64,000 nt of DNA. It comes from Dyadobacter crusticola DSM 16708 (GTDB lineage: Bacteria; Bacteroidota; Bacteroidia; Cytophagales; Spirosomataceae). Positions 17,404 through 25,560 of this stretch are shown piece by piece. Position 1 is the stretch's first letter; each line of letters begins with the position of its first letter. A program made the position numbers and the translations under genes. The DNA lies in the NCBI RefSeq assembly GCF_000701505.1, contig NZ_JNJB01000001.1, positions 620,001-684,000 of the forward strand, given 5' to 3'. Under the pieces are notes generated by a model. That model saw nothing but the letters and a program-made list of their open reading frames with translations, did no database searches and had not been told where the DNA came from.

Positions 17404-18552
17404 TTATCGGGCTGTAAGCTCGATCTTGCTTGCCTCCGTATTGAGGCTGTCCATTGTTATGGTTTTCGGATTAATCGTCGCTCCGTCCTTCAATCCCTGA
17501 AGTCCTTCGCAAACGATCGTTTCCCCTGATTCCAAACCTGACTTTACCACATAATAACCCGATAGTCTCGATTTCGGCACAAAGCTTCTCGTCTTGACTT
17601 TATTGTCTTTACCCAAAACATAGACAAAGTTCTTGTCCTGGATCTCAAATGCAGCTTTCTGAGGAATCAAAATCGCATTTTCGACTGTGTTGGTAAGCCT
17701 GACAGTACCCGTTGAACCGTGTTTCAGCAGCTTGTCGGGGTTGGCGAAACGTGCGCGGAATGCAATGGAGCCTGTACCTTCGTCAAATGCACCTTCCATT
17801 GTTTCAATTGTGCCTTTGTGTTTGAAATAAGAACCGTCGGCCAGTTCGAGCTCCACGATCGCACCTTTGTTGGTAGCGCCTCTTGCACGCACGTATTCGA
17901 GGTACTCGTTTTCAGATACATTAAAGTAGGCGAAAACCGTTTTGGTATCGGAAAGGGTAGTTAAAAGCGTCCCTTCATCGATCAGGCTGCCCATTTTATG
18001 CGGAATTCTGTCGATTATGCCGTCAAACGGTGCTTTGATCTCGGTCCTCGCCAGCTGGATCGAGGCATTGGATTTTTCGGAACGGGCCTCTTCGATCCTG
18101 GCGTGTGCAGCAGCAAGTTTGGCCTCTGCCACTTCCATTTCAGATTTAGCGACCACGTTTTTATCTACCAAAACCTTAACCCGTTTCATTTCGAGCTCAG
18201 CGCCTTTTGCTTCTGCTATCGCGCTTTGCAGGTTTGCTTTGGCTTTGGCGAGTTGCGCTGCATATTCTTCATTATTGATCCGGAAAAGTATCTGTCCTTT
18301 TCTGACTTCCTTGCCTTCGTCAACATATACTTGTTCCAGATATCCTTTTACACGTGCATATATCTCAACATTCCTGACTGCGTGTATATCGCCGACATAC
18401 TCCCGGTGCAGGTCTGTTTTTTGCGGTTTCAGCTCGGTTACGGGGATAGTCCGAATGCTGTCGCTCATTCCGGAAGTGGTTTCACTTTTCGAGGCACAGC
18501 CAAATGCAAATGCGCTGATAAACAGGAAAAGCGGCCATTGTAGATTTTTCAT
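17404..18552 (-). CDS. RND efflux periplasmic adaptor subunit (membrane fusion protein)
   Basis: 382 residues from the ATG at 18552 (MKNLQWPLFL). A lipobox (AFGC, Cys19) indicates an inner-membrane lipoprotein. In order come a beta-barrel strand and lipoyl half (VKGYLEQVYVDEGKEVRKGQ), a helical hairpin (about 95-165), the second lipoyl half (IKAPFDGIIDR), a beta-barrel and a membrane-proximal domain. Adaptors bridge permease and outer membrane channel. It is the first of the three pump genes, 30 bp before the permease gene. A longer in-frame N-terminus lacks a signal and was rejected. Confidence 0.92.
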   Translation of the reverse strand: MKNLQWPLFLFISAFAFGCASKSETTSGMSDSIRTIPVTELKPQKTDLHREYVGDIHAVRNVEIYARVKGYLEQVYVDEGKEVRKGQILFRINNEEYAAQLAKAKANLQSAIAEAKGAELEMKRVKVLVDKNVVAKSEMEVAEAKLAAAHARIEEARSEKSNASIQLARTEIKAPFDGIIDRIPHKMGSLIDEGTLLTTLSDTKTVFAYFNVSENEYLEYVRARGATNKGAIVELELADGSYFKHKGTIETMEGAFDEGTGSIAFRARFANPDKLLKHGSTGTVRLTNTVENAILIPQKAAFEIQDKNFVYVLGKDNKVKTRSFVPKSRLSGYYVVKSGLESGETIVCEGLQGLKDGATINPKTITMDSLNTEASKIELTAR

Positions 18553-18713
18553 GATGAGTAGTTGAAATGGTGGTAATGTGGTTGGGGTGAACAGAATAGC
18601 CAGGCGCCCGGACGGGCACATAGTAAATGAGCTCAGGAGCAGGCGGCTGAAAGCGGCGCGCTGATCCTGTCCGTGTGTATCAAACGGAAACTATAAGAAG
18701 CTCGAAGGCAATT

Positions 18714-19136
18714 TTAGAATGGGCAGAGACGGTGAAGAAAACCGTAGTAGCCAGGCAGTACGAGGGTACCTTTGGTAATGGCAGGCAATACGACAGACTC
18801 CCGCACAGCTTTGGAGATCTGTGTAATGTGATATTCAGGCGCGGCCTGTTGATCAACAATTGTAATAAACCTGTAAGTAGAATGGCGGTGGCGCAGCAGG
18901 TCCGTTAAACTCTCCTGCCATTCAAATTCGTCAGCCCGGACGATCGCCTGATTTCTGGGCAAAGTATCGTCTTCAATGACGAAATCGTCAGCTTCTTCGG
19001 TAGATAATTGGGGATGAATGGAGAAGTTACTGGCACCAAGTTCCAGTTTGCACACCGCGCCTAATCGTTCCGCCAAAACAGGGAAAACAAGGAAGTGCAC
19101 AAGGCAGAAAAACAATACAAAAGCTCTTTTTATCAT
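18714..19136 (-). CDS. Small exported protein of unknown function upstream of the RND operon
   Basis: 140 residues. The N-terminus (MIKRAFVLFFCLVHFLVFPVLA) is a good signal peptide, and the mature part is about 117 residues, acidic in its first half and hydrophobic at its end. I do not recognise a domain. The gene precedes the adaptor gene on the same strand by 161 bp and may share its transcript. No metal-binding cluster is seen. An 8-7-8 inverted repeat that looks like a regulator site lies 75 bp upstream, which suggests this gene, and perhaps the pump, is the controlled unit. It may be a genuine small protein or a chance reading frame; the signal peptide and position favour a real gene. 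Confidence 0.5.
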   Translation of the reverse strand: MIKRAFVLFFCLVHFLVFPVLAERLGAVCKLELGASNFSIHPQLSTEEADDFVIEDDTLPRNQAIVRADEFEWQESLTDLLRHRHSTYRFITIVDQQAAPEYHITQISKAVRESVVLPAITKGTLVLPGYYGFLHRLCPF

Positions 19137-19210
19137 GATGCTGATTGTGATCAGTACATTAAAAAATTCATACTTTTATAATGAATTCAAGAATAATTGG
19201 AACTATCAAT

Positions 19211-19233
19211 ACGGAATGTTACTATCATTCCGT
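19211..19233. promoter_or_regulatory. Perfect inverted repeat, putative TetR-type operator
   Basis: ACGGAATG-ttactat-CATTCCGT is an 8-bp perfect inverted repeat with a 7-bp centre. GGAATG...CATTCC half-sites are typical of several TetR-family repressors that control efflux and lipid genes. It lies in a 314-bp AT-rich gap (19137-19450) between the small exported protein/RND operon (minus) and the GNAT gene (plus). Nothing else was recognised in that gap. No tetR gene lies in this window. Confidence 0.5.
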
Positions 19234-19450
19234 GTAAGGTCAAATGTAACAATTCAAATGTAGAAACCAAATTTTAGTGATTGTTAATGAGTGTTAACAA
19301 ATTTGTTTTAGAATAAAAAGTATGCTAAAACCGTTTTTCTCCAATAAAATCATCAACTTTTCATGAATTGGCCAAATTTCTTAACTAAACCTGTGAATGC
19401 CTGAATCAGCCCGTGCAATTATGTCCGCACTTTGACAAAAATGCAACTTT

Positions 19451-20044
19451 ATGGATGTGGAGCCAATCAGAATAGGACGGTTTGTGCTAACCAAAATGAC
19501 TGCCGCGGACAGCGAGAAGTACTACCACCTGAGTAATAATGACGATGTAATGAAATATGTTACCGGCTACGCGCTCAACCGTGCGCAGTCGGACGAAATG
19601 CTGCGAAGTATCCTGGAAGAATACGGTTCAGATACCTACCTGGGCCGCTATCTCATCGAAGTAGCCGAGTCAGCCGAGCTCATCGGGGTTGCCAAGCTCG
19701 ACAGGAGTGGATTCGACATTGAGATAGGCTATCGTATACGGTTTGAATACTGGGGCAAAGGGATCGCCACCGAAATCGCCACCGGGCTCATTCATTTTGC
19801 AAAAAACAACCTGCGGGCGGCGAATGTGATTGCCTTCGTCAATGTAGACAATGCGGCTTCTGTCCGCGTGCTCGAAAAAGCGGGGATGAAAAACGTGGAA
19901 ACCATGGAGGATATCGATGAGGTCAAATACAAATTCATTTATATACCTCAAAAAAGGAATGGACTGAGGAAGGTACTTTCCCTCCTGGTGGCAATGGCCG
20001 TGATCGCACTGATCGTCGCGCTTGTTTCAGGATGGATGGATTAA
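19451..20044 (+). CDS. GNAT N-acetyltransferase (RimJ/RimL-like) with a C-terminal membrane helix
   Basis: 197 residues. Residues 5-165 form a GNAT domain with the acetyl-CoA loop region around GYRIRFEYWGKGIATEIATG and the typical VNVDNAASVRVLEKAGM segment. It is closest in style to RimJ/RimL acetyltransferases, which modify N-terminal amines of proteins or small molecules; the substrate is unknown. The unusual part is a hydrophobic helix at about 176-193 (VLSLLVAMAVIALIVALVSG) at the extreme C-terminus, which would tail-anchor the enzyme in the inner membrane with the catalytic domain in the cytoplasm. The gene ends 89 bp before the convergent HmuY gene, and a 34-codon reading frame overlaps its stop. 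Confidence 0.82.
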   Translation: MDVEPIRIGRFVLTKMTAADSEKYYHLSNNDDVMKYVTGYALNRAQSDEMLRSILEEYGSDTYLGRYLIEVAESAELIGVAKLDRSGFDIEIGYRIRFEYWGKGIATEIATGLIHFAKNNLRAANVIAFVNVDNAASVRVLEKAGMKNVETMEDIDEVKYKFIYIPQKRNGLRKVLSLLVAMAVIALIVALVSGWMD

Positions 20045-20136
20045 ATAATAAGAGAAAACACCTCGCCGGATTTATCTCCGAAGCAATGGAGCTGATCGAA
20101 AAATCAAGAAACCGGAAATACGAATGGAATAACTAG
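20032..20136 (+). CDS. Possible 34-residue small protein coupled to the GNAT gene
   Basis: ATG at 20032 lies inside the last codons of the GNAT gene in another frame and opens a frame to TAG at 20134-20136. The product begins MDGLNNKRKHLAGF and continues as a charged, amphipathic helix. Overlap with the preceding stop would allow coupled translation. Its stop overlaps the stop of the convergent HmuY gene. It is short and may be a chance frame. Confidence 0.25.
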   Translation: MDGLNNKRKHLAGFISEAMELIEKSRNRKYEWNN

Positions 20137-20708
20137 AACTTACCATCGGCATCAGCCAGTGCGTACCGGAAAGTGTAGTAGCTGGATTCTTCTGTCGGAA
20201 CATCTTCCGGCGCTCCTTTATAATAGCTGATGATCTCGATTTTGGCATACTTACCCTCGGCCGTTTTCAGCAGAATCGTCCGCCCGACAATCGGCAGGAT
20301 TGCGTGCACGCCCATATCATATTTGTACCAAGAATTACCACTTCCGCCAGGTACTGCAAATCCTGCTTCACTGTCTGACTTATATCCTTCTTTGGGCGCC
20401 TCGGTGATTGAAGTAAATGGTTTTTCCACCACCAATGCCCCACCCTGGCCCGGGCCGCTTGTTCCTCCATTTACGGCAATGGTCGTTTTGCTGAAAGCGA
20501 TGTCCCAGTTCTTGGTTTTAGCTTCTCTCGCAGGAACATCCTTTCCAGTGGCAAAGCTGAAATACACGTAAGGTTTGGTATTTGCATCAAGGTCTTTGAC
20601 GACCACGATTTGTCCGGCATGGTCGTTTACCACGGGAATAATCTCTTTTTGCTCCTGCATTTGCAATGCGGAAATGAATAGGAATATCGAAATGAACAGC
20701 GTTTTCAT
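20133..20708 (-). CDS. HmuY family heme-binding protein (short form)
   Basis: 191 residues. A signal peptide (about 1-17) is followed by one HmuY domain with the family-typical KNWDIAFSKTTIAVNGG segment and the GPGQGGA turn. HmuY proteins take heme from host or environmental proteins and pass it to a TonB-dependent receptor. No lipobox is seen, so it may be secreted or periplasmic. The gene follows a longer HmuY paralogue and the receptor gene on the same strand, 60 bp downstream. The heme ligands of the Porphyromonas protein cannot be assigned with confidence by eye. Confidence 0.82.
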   Translation of the reverse strand: MKTLFISIFLFISALQMQEQKEIIPVVNDHAGQIVVVKDLDANTKPYVYFSFATGKDVPAREAKTKNWDIAFSKTTIAVNGGTSGPGQGGALVVEKPFTSITEAPKEGYKSDSEAGFAVPGGSGNSWYKYDMGVHAILPIVGRTILLKTAEGKYAKIEIISYYKGAPEDVPTEESSYYTFRYALADADGKF

Positions 20709-20768
20709 AGCAGATGATTTGAATTAATGCGGGGAGAAACACAGTTGGCGTGTTGCTCCCCGGTTCAG

Positions 20769-22163
20769 TTAAGCGCCTTTTTCAACAAGCTTGTATTCCA
20801 GCTTCGGCTTGCCCCGCTCTCCACCGTCATTTGGATGGAAGCTCACAAACCGTAGTTTATAGATGTTGCCTGCCGGATCCTTGATCAGGTAGAAACGGTC
20901 GGTTTTCACGCCAACAGTACTTCCGGAAGTCACCCGCCATTTGGAGCCGATTGCGTCAGCATCTTTCGAGAATGTGATACCTGCCAGGTTGCTTTCTGCA
21001 AACGCATCGTAAGTAGCCGTGGTAGTCAGCACCTCGGCGGATTCTACGTTCGCTTGTCTGTTTGTGAAAACCAGATCTGAAAATCCGTAAGGGATCAGCC
21101 CGGTGCCGAAGTTGGTATAGTACATACTATATCCCCATTGAATGTCCCACTTATCCTTCGCAGGCTCCACGTCCACAGCAACACCTTTTTCCAAGGACAC
21201 GTATTCAAAATTGGAAGTCGCGTCTTTGTTTACGTCGATTGTTTTAAAGGTATTTTCATTCACTTTGGCATACTGAACCGAATATCCCGCTCCTCTCCGC
21301 ACAATGCGGATCTTGTAGAGCTGATCAGCCGGAAGTACGTTTGCCGCGCCGCCTTTACGGTTCAGGATGTACACTTTATTGTCCGCGTCCGCAGCTGAAA
21401 TTTCTTTGATTACTGTTTTTGTCAAATCGCCTTTTGCATCATCAACAAGTGCCAGCTTACCCACTCCCTGACCAACTGCCAGCGAATCGGCAACAAAATC
21501 CTTCGCAGTTACCGCGTTGATATCCGATTTGTTGACCATTAATGCAGAGGCTCCATTGGTTGCATTAATAATCACGCGAAAATCGGTGCCGCTGTAAAAA
21601 CCAAGGTCCCAGCTGTCGCGCAGCACCGCAGTTTGCGTGTTGCTGCTCAGATCGAGGAATACGGAATTGGCCGCGCTGCTACCCGGTTCTTGGTCTGCAA
21701 TACCATTAAGCTGAATACTCGTACCTTCTGAAACAATCGCTTTAAAACTCAATTTCAGGTCTGTGGCAGTACCTACCAGTGCAGGCGCTCCTACTGACGT
21801 GATCTTGAATGCGACATGCTCGTCACCATCGAGGAGAATGCCTGCTTTTTTGGTTACCTTAAATGATACCGAAGACTGGCCGGCAGGTACTGACAATGCG
21901 ATTGCATTGTTTGCCGCCGCCGGAGTGGTTGTAAACTCATTACCGTAAGTCAGCTGTGTGGGAGTTAATGATACCGTAATAGGAGTAATAACATCCACTG
22001 CCCGCGAGAGTGTGATTTTGATTTCTGTCTCCTCTCCTTCAAAACCTTTTTCAGCACTTTCAAACCCGGCTACATTATCGGGAAGCGGCGGCTCGTCGTC
22101 ATTACAAGCATTGAAGCTTCCCAGGAAGGCGATCAGCAGCAGAGATTTGACTATTTTCTTCAT
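20769..22163 (-). CDS. Large HmuY-like lipoprotein with N-terminal Calx-beta-like domain
   Basis: 464 residues. The lipobox FNAC places the lipidated cysteine at 20, followed by an Asp/Glu/Pro-rich linker that may act as an export signal to the cell surface. Residues of about 30-145 look like a Calx-beta or immunoglobulin-like fold (EGEETEIKITLSRAV). Residues 150-464 form an enlarged HmuY-like beta domain (RDSWDLGFYSG and KDKWDIQWGYSMYY segments). It sits 30 bp after the TonB receptor gene and 60 bp before a second HmuY gene, so the three are one operon for heme capture. The heme role is family-level inference. Confidence 0.78.
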   Translation of the reverse strand: MKKIVKSLLLIAFLGSFNACNDDEPPLPDNVAGFESAEKGFEGEETEIKITLSRAVDVITPITVSLTPTQLTYGNEFTTTPAAANNAIALSVPAGQSSVSFKVTKKAGILLDGDEHVAFKITSVGAPALVGTATDLKLSFKAIVSEGTSIQLNGIADQEPGSSAANSVFLDLSSNTQTAVLRDSWDLGFYSGTDFRVIINATNGASALMVNKSDINAVTAKDFVADSLAVGQGVGKLALVDDAKGDLTKTVIKEISAADADNKVYILNRKGGAANVLPADQLYKIRIVRRGAGYSVQYAKVNENTFKTIDVNKDATSNFEYVSLEKGVAVDVEPAKDKWDIQWGYSMYYTNFGTGLIPYGFSDLVFTNRQANVESAEVLTTTATYDAFAESNLAGITFSKDADAIGSKWRVTSGSTVGVKTDRFYLIKDPAGNIYKLRFVSFHPNDGGERGKPKLEYKLVEKGA

Positions 22164-22193
22164 TTTGGATTGAGTTATGTTAAAGGGTATATG

Positions 22194-24464
22194 TTAATGT
22201 TTTGACCACTGTACATTCAGGCCGAGGAACCACGAGCGCCCGTACGACATTGGAACCGCGCCGCCGGTACTGTGCGCGCCGCCTGTATCTGTTGAAGTAT
22301 TGTTAATGGATGTCACATCGAAGACGTTTTTCACGCCACCGAGCAGGCTCACGTATTTTCCAAAAGCTTTGTTGATGGTGATATCCGCCATGTGAAAACC
22401 TGCCGTTTCAGCCAGGCTCACCTTGATCTGGTCCGCAGATTCATAGTTTGGCCGCTTACCTGAGTATTTGTAAAAAAGGTTAACCCCGGCCTTGATTTTT
22501 GTGAAAGTATACAGCAGGTTTGCATTGATTTCCGGAGACCACACGAAGCCCGGCAATTCCCCGTAAAGCTCCGGATCAGCAGAAAATTCGTTGTACCTGC
22601 CGATGTAACTTCCACCTATGCTCGCCTGAATGCGCTTGGTAAATAGCTTGTTATCGATTGTAAAACCTGTTGTTTTAAACAGATGCACATTCAGGTAAGT
22701 AGTCCGGCTTGCGTCGTTCGGATCGAGCGCAAAGGCGATCAGGTCATTAAAAATGTTGTAGAAGCCACCTGCTGTGGAAGTCAGGCGGTAATGCGGCCGG
22801 GCAGCAGCCTGCCACACCAGGAATGAGTTGAAGCTGTTCGAATATTCCGCTTTGAGATTTGTATTCCCGAAAATTGAATGGGACGCATCTACAAAATCGA
22901 AATACAACTCGCGCAATGCAGGCGAACGGAAACCACGCGCATAGCCAAAGCGAAAATCAAGGGTTTTAGAAATAGTCAGTTTTGCATTCAGGGAAGGGAT
23001 AACAGGAGGCGCGTCGTAGACAGAATTTTTCAGGAAACGCAGGCCCGGGGTAAGTCGCAGTACCTCCCCAACTTTGAGCTCCGGCGCTACAAACAATGCA
23101 TATTCCGCAATGGAGGGCGTACCGGAAATCCGCGCACCCGAGCTTTCATTCTTCGAAAAATCAAGTCCCGCGAGTACCGAAAATGCGTCAGAAACTTTGT
23201 AAAACGCGGTTCCTCTGAAAAACGCGGTGGTGAAGACAAACTTGTCTTGTGAGCCGGGTTCAAGTGACAAAGTGCGGCGGTCGTTCGCGTCCAGCTTGGT
23301 AGTAAGCGTGCGCCGGGAGTAATCGGTATAAGAGAAAACGCCGTTGACATTCAGCTTTTTATTAACCTTCCAATCGGATTGTACCTGGTGAAACCACCTT
23401 TTTGATATATAATCCCTATCAACCGCTTCCTTGGTATTGATATTTCGTCTGCCGAAATCGCGGATCGTTTCGTCCGTTCCATTAAACCGGTACCAGATAT
23501 TCCAGTTGCCCGTCTTGTAACGCGCGCCTGCGGTGTAAAGCATCTGGTCTTTTGGTTTCCATTCTTTCTCGCGACCCACTGCGTTTCCCTGCCAGCCACC
23601 GAAATTATTCCGGGTAAGGTTGCCCGAAAGTTGCAGCTTCTGATTTTGCCAGGTTAATCCCAGGCTCTGGTTGTGGGTACCTTTTTTGGTGAGCGCGTCA
23701 TATTCTTTACCGGCTGTTTCTTCCTGTAACCGGGCACTCACAATGATATTGGAACCGGAGTGACTTTTTTTGGTAATGATATTGATCACGCCGGCGAGCG
23801 CGTCGGTTCCGTAGATCACCGACATCGGGCCTTCGACAATCTCTATACGTTCAATGCTGTTGATATCGATCTGCCCCAGACTCTCGCGCGTGCTACCTCT
23901 GTCTACCATTGGAATACCGTCGAGCAGGATCTTCACATTCTGGCCGGACATGCCCATTAATTGAATGTCGCTGGTACCGAGGGTAAGGTCATTTGAAAAC
24001 CTGATCCCCAGCTCGGTGTTCAGAACAGCCTGCAAACTGGTAGCCCCTCGCATTCTGATCCGCTCGCTGTCGATCGTGCGAACCTGGTAAACTGAGTTTC
24101 TAAGCGACTGAGGTTCAGACTGGCCGGTTACGACCATTTCCATTAATGCAAGCGGATTTTCTGTTATCTGTATGTTGCAAAGCTGAATGGTCTGGCCCGC
24201 TTCAATCAGCACTTTGATCTCCTTTTCTTCTGTTCCTATGCTTTTTACTACAAGCTGGTAACTTCCTGCCGGCGCATTCAAACTGAAAAAACCTTCACTA
24301 TCCGACCGGGTACCGTAGCTGGTACCTTTTAAAAACAAGCTTACCGAAGCTGCCGGCAGTCCGTCTTTGGAAGTCACTTTGCCTTCGATCACGCCATTGC
24401 CCGCCTGCGCCCGGGCACCGGCTATGCTGACGAGCACGCAACAGATTGTAAAGATTAATTTCAT
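22194..24464 (-). CDS. TonB-dependent outer membrane receptor, heme type (HmuR-like)
   Basis: 756 residues. Signal peptide (about 1-19), a carboxypeptidase-regulatory-like domain (about 25-105), a plug domain (about 115-230, with NVKILLDGIPM and IERIEIVEGPMSVIYGTDALAGVINIIT) and a 22-strand barrel. In the barrel a FRSP...GNTNLKAE segment with an intervening His (SHSIF) resembles the FRAP/NPNL box of heme receptors. Substrate is inferred from this box and the two HmuY genes downstream. The promoter region carries two perfect 15-bp palindromes. It imports heme across the outer membrane using TonB energy. Inner-membrane heme transporter genes are not in this window. Confidence 0.9.
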   Translation of the reverse strand: MKLIFTICCVLVSIAGARAQAGNGVIEGKVTSKDGLPAASVSLFLKGTSYGTRSDSEGFFSLNAPAGSYQLVVKSIGTEEKEIKVLIEAGQTIQLCNIQITENPLALMEMVVTGQSEPQSLRNSVYQVRTIDSERIRMRGATSLQAVLNTELGIRFSNDLTLGTSDIQLMGMSGQNVKILLDGIPMVDRGSTRESLGQIDINSIERIEIVEGPMSVIYGTDALAGVINIITKKSHSGSNIIVSARLQEETAGKEYDALTKKGTHNQSLGLTWQNQKLQLSGNLTRNNFGGWQGNAVGREKEWKPKDQMLYTAGARYKTGNWNIWYRFNGTDETIRDFGRRNINTKEAVDRDYISKRWFHQVQSDWKVNKKLNVNGVFSYTDYSRRTLTTKLDANDRRTLSLEPGSQDKFVFTTAFFRGTAFYKVSDAFSVLAGLDFSKNESSGARISGTPSIAEYALFVAPELKVGEVLRLTPGLRFLKNSVYDAPPVIPSLNAKLTISKTLDFRFGYARGFRSPALRELYFDFVDASHSIFGNTNLKAEYSNSFNSFLVWQAAARPHYRLTSTAGGFYNIFNDLIAFALDPNDASRTTYLNVHLFKTTGFTIDNKLFTKRIQASIGGSYIGRYNEFSADPELYGELPGFVWSPEINANLLYTFTKIKAGVNLFYKYSGKRPNYESADQIKVSLAETAGFHMADITINKAFGKYVSLLGGVKNVFDVTSINNTSTDTGGAHSTGGAVPMSYGRSWFLGLNVQWSKH

Positions 24465-24471
24465 TCGTGCT

Positions 24472-24521
24472 TATTTAGACTAAATATGAATACAAAGAAA
24501 ATGTATTATTTAGACTAAATA
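24472..24521 (-). promoter_or_regulatory. Two perfect palindromic regulator boxes at the heme-receptor promoter
   Basis: TATTTAGACTAAATA occurs at 24472-24486 and again at 24507-24521, each a perfect 7-1-7 palindrome, with centres 35 bp apart. On the minus strand a TTTCTTTG element (24493-24500) lies between them, and a TTG lies about 21 bp upstream of it, so one box would sit in the promoter spacer and the other near the transcription start. TTTAGnCTAAA resembles sites of DtxR/IdeR/MntR-type metal repressors. A degenerate copy precedes the PepSY gene at 9050-9062. Confidence 0.7.
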
Positions 24522-24595
24522 CAAGTAAACACAAAAATATTTAGGCAAGTGCATTTTAGGCTTCTGAAAAGAGCCGCTTGCTATTGAAGAAGTTA

Positions 24596-25132
24596 TTACC
24601 TGGCGACTGCCTGCAAAGTGACTGTTACGATGTCTTTTAGTTTCCAGTCCTTTTCACCGATTTTGTAGTCGAGTCGGTTTACCTCGAATGTACTGCTCAG
24701 ATTGTAGCTCCCATCTGCATTCTTTTTAGCTTCAAATGGGAGGGTAACTGTTTTGGAAACGTCGCGGATCGTAAGCGTACCGATCGCCTGGTAGCTACTT
24801 CCTTTTTTTTCGACACGGGATGATTTGAAATGAATATCCGGATACTTTTCAACATAAAAATACTTTTCGCTTTTCATGTCTTTGTCGCGCGAGTTATTGT
24901 TTGTTTCAAAGGTATTTGCGGCGATTTTGATATCAAAAGAAGCATTCTCCGGGCTCTTCTCATTGAAAACTGCTGTTCCCGTCGGCGCGGCGAAATTCCC
25001 GTTGCAGGTACCCAGTACAAATCTGACACTGAACTTGGAGCTGCCAGACACAATTCTGGAAGTCTGTGCGTGCAGATTTTGGAAGATTGAAGTAAGAAGT
25101 AAGATGAGGAAGCAGATCTTAAAAAAGCGCAT
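24596..25132 (-). CDS. YceI family protein, exported
   Basis: 178 residues. A signal peptide (about 1-22, ending LHAQ) precedes a YceI lipocalin-like beta barrel with typical segments (SKFSVRFVLGT, SFDIKIAANTF, IGTLTIRDVSKTVTLPFEA, EVNRLDYKIG). The fold binds polyisoprenoid-type lipids in characterised members; the ligand here is unknown. A second, cytoplasmic YceI gene is at 39563-40090. It ends 131 bp upstream of the heme receptor gene on the same strand but is separated from it by that gene's own promoter boxes. Confidence 0.88.
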   Translation of the reverse strand: MRFFKICFLILLLTSIFQNLHAQTSRIVSGSSKFSVRFVLGTCNGNFAAPTGTAVFNEKSPENASFDIKIAANTFETNNNSRDKDMKSEKYFYVEKYPDIHFKSSRVEKKGSSYQAIGTLTIRDVSKTVTLPFEAKKNADGSYNLSSTFEVNRLDYKIGEKDWKLKDIVTVTLQAVAR

Positions 25133-25152
25133 AATACAAGCAGGTTAAGGCA

Positions 25153-25491
25153 TTATAACTCTTCCAGGAGCGATTCGCCAAAAGAGAGATCCCCGGAAGT
25201 CCATCGCCATTTTTCATGCATACGCAATTTTCCGTTCGGCAGTTGCTCCGGTGTTGATTTACAAATGCCCGTCGTGATCTCACCTTTGTCATTTACCTGG
25301 TGATAACGCATATCCAGGTTGCCGGCTTCGTCTACCAATGCAATCAGGTGCCCCGTGATGATCCGGCCGCCTGCATAAGTGGAAGTAACGATATTCCCTG
25401 TTTGCTTGTAAACGAACTGCATACTCAAATCCACCTCACCGTTTTCTGTGTTAGAGAGCGGGGTAAAAACTTTGTTGTCGTAATTGATCAT
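25153..25491 (-). CDS. Small cytoplasmic beta-rich protein of unknown function
   Basis: 112 residues from the ATG at 25491 (MINYDNKVFTPLSN); the longer in-frame form adds a non-conserved tail. The sequence consists of repeated short beta strands (GNIVTSTYAGGRIITGHL, NLDMRYHQVNDKGEI, LRMHEKWRWTSGD), a pattern I recognise from a widespread Bacteroidota family that some databases label n-acetylglutamate synthase. It has no GNAT or amino-acid-kinase motif, so that label is not supported. It sits 20 bp upstream of the YceI gene and is probably co-transcribed with it. Confidence 0.7.
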   Translation of the reverse strand: MINYDNKVFTPLSNTENGEVDLSMQFVYKQTGNIVTSTYAGGRIITGHLIALVDEAGNLDMRYHQVNDKGEITTGICKSTPEQLPNGKLRMHEKWRWTSGDLSFGESLLEEL

Positions 25492-25560
25492 AAAAAAGAA
25501 AGCTGTCTTTTCGCTTCTCAATATAGCGACAAAGACAGCTTGAAGGCAAAATTCAATGTA

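Noticed and set aside
17942..18565. Plus-strand frame of 207 codons opposite the efflux adaptor gene
   Set aside because: Rich in Ser/Leu/Phe as expected for an antisense frame; the adaptor on the other strand is unmistakable.
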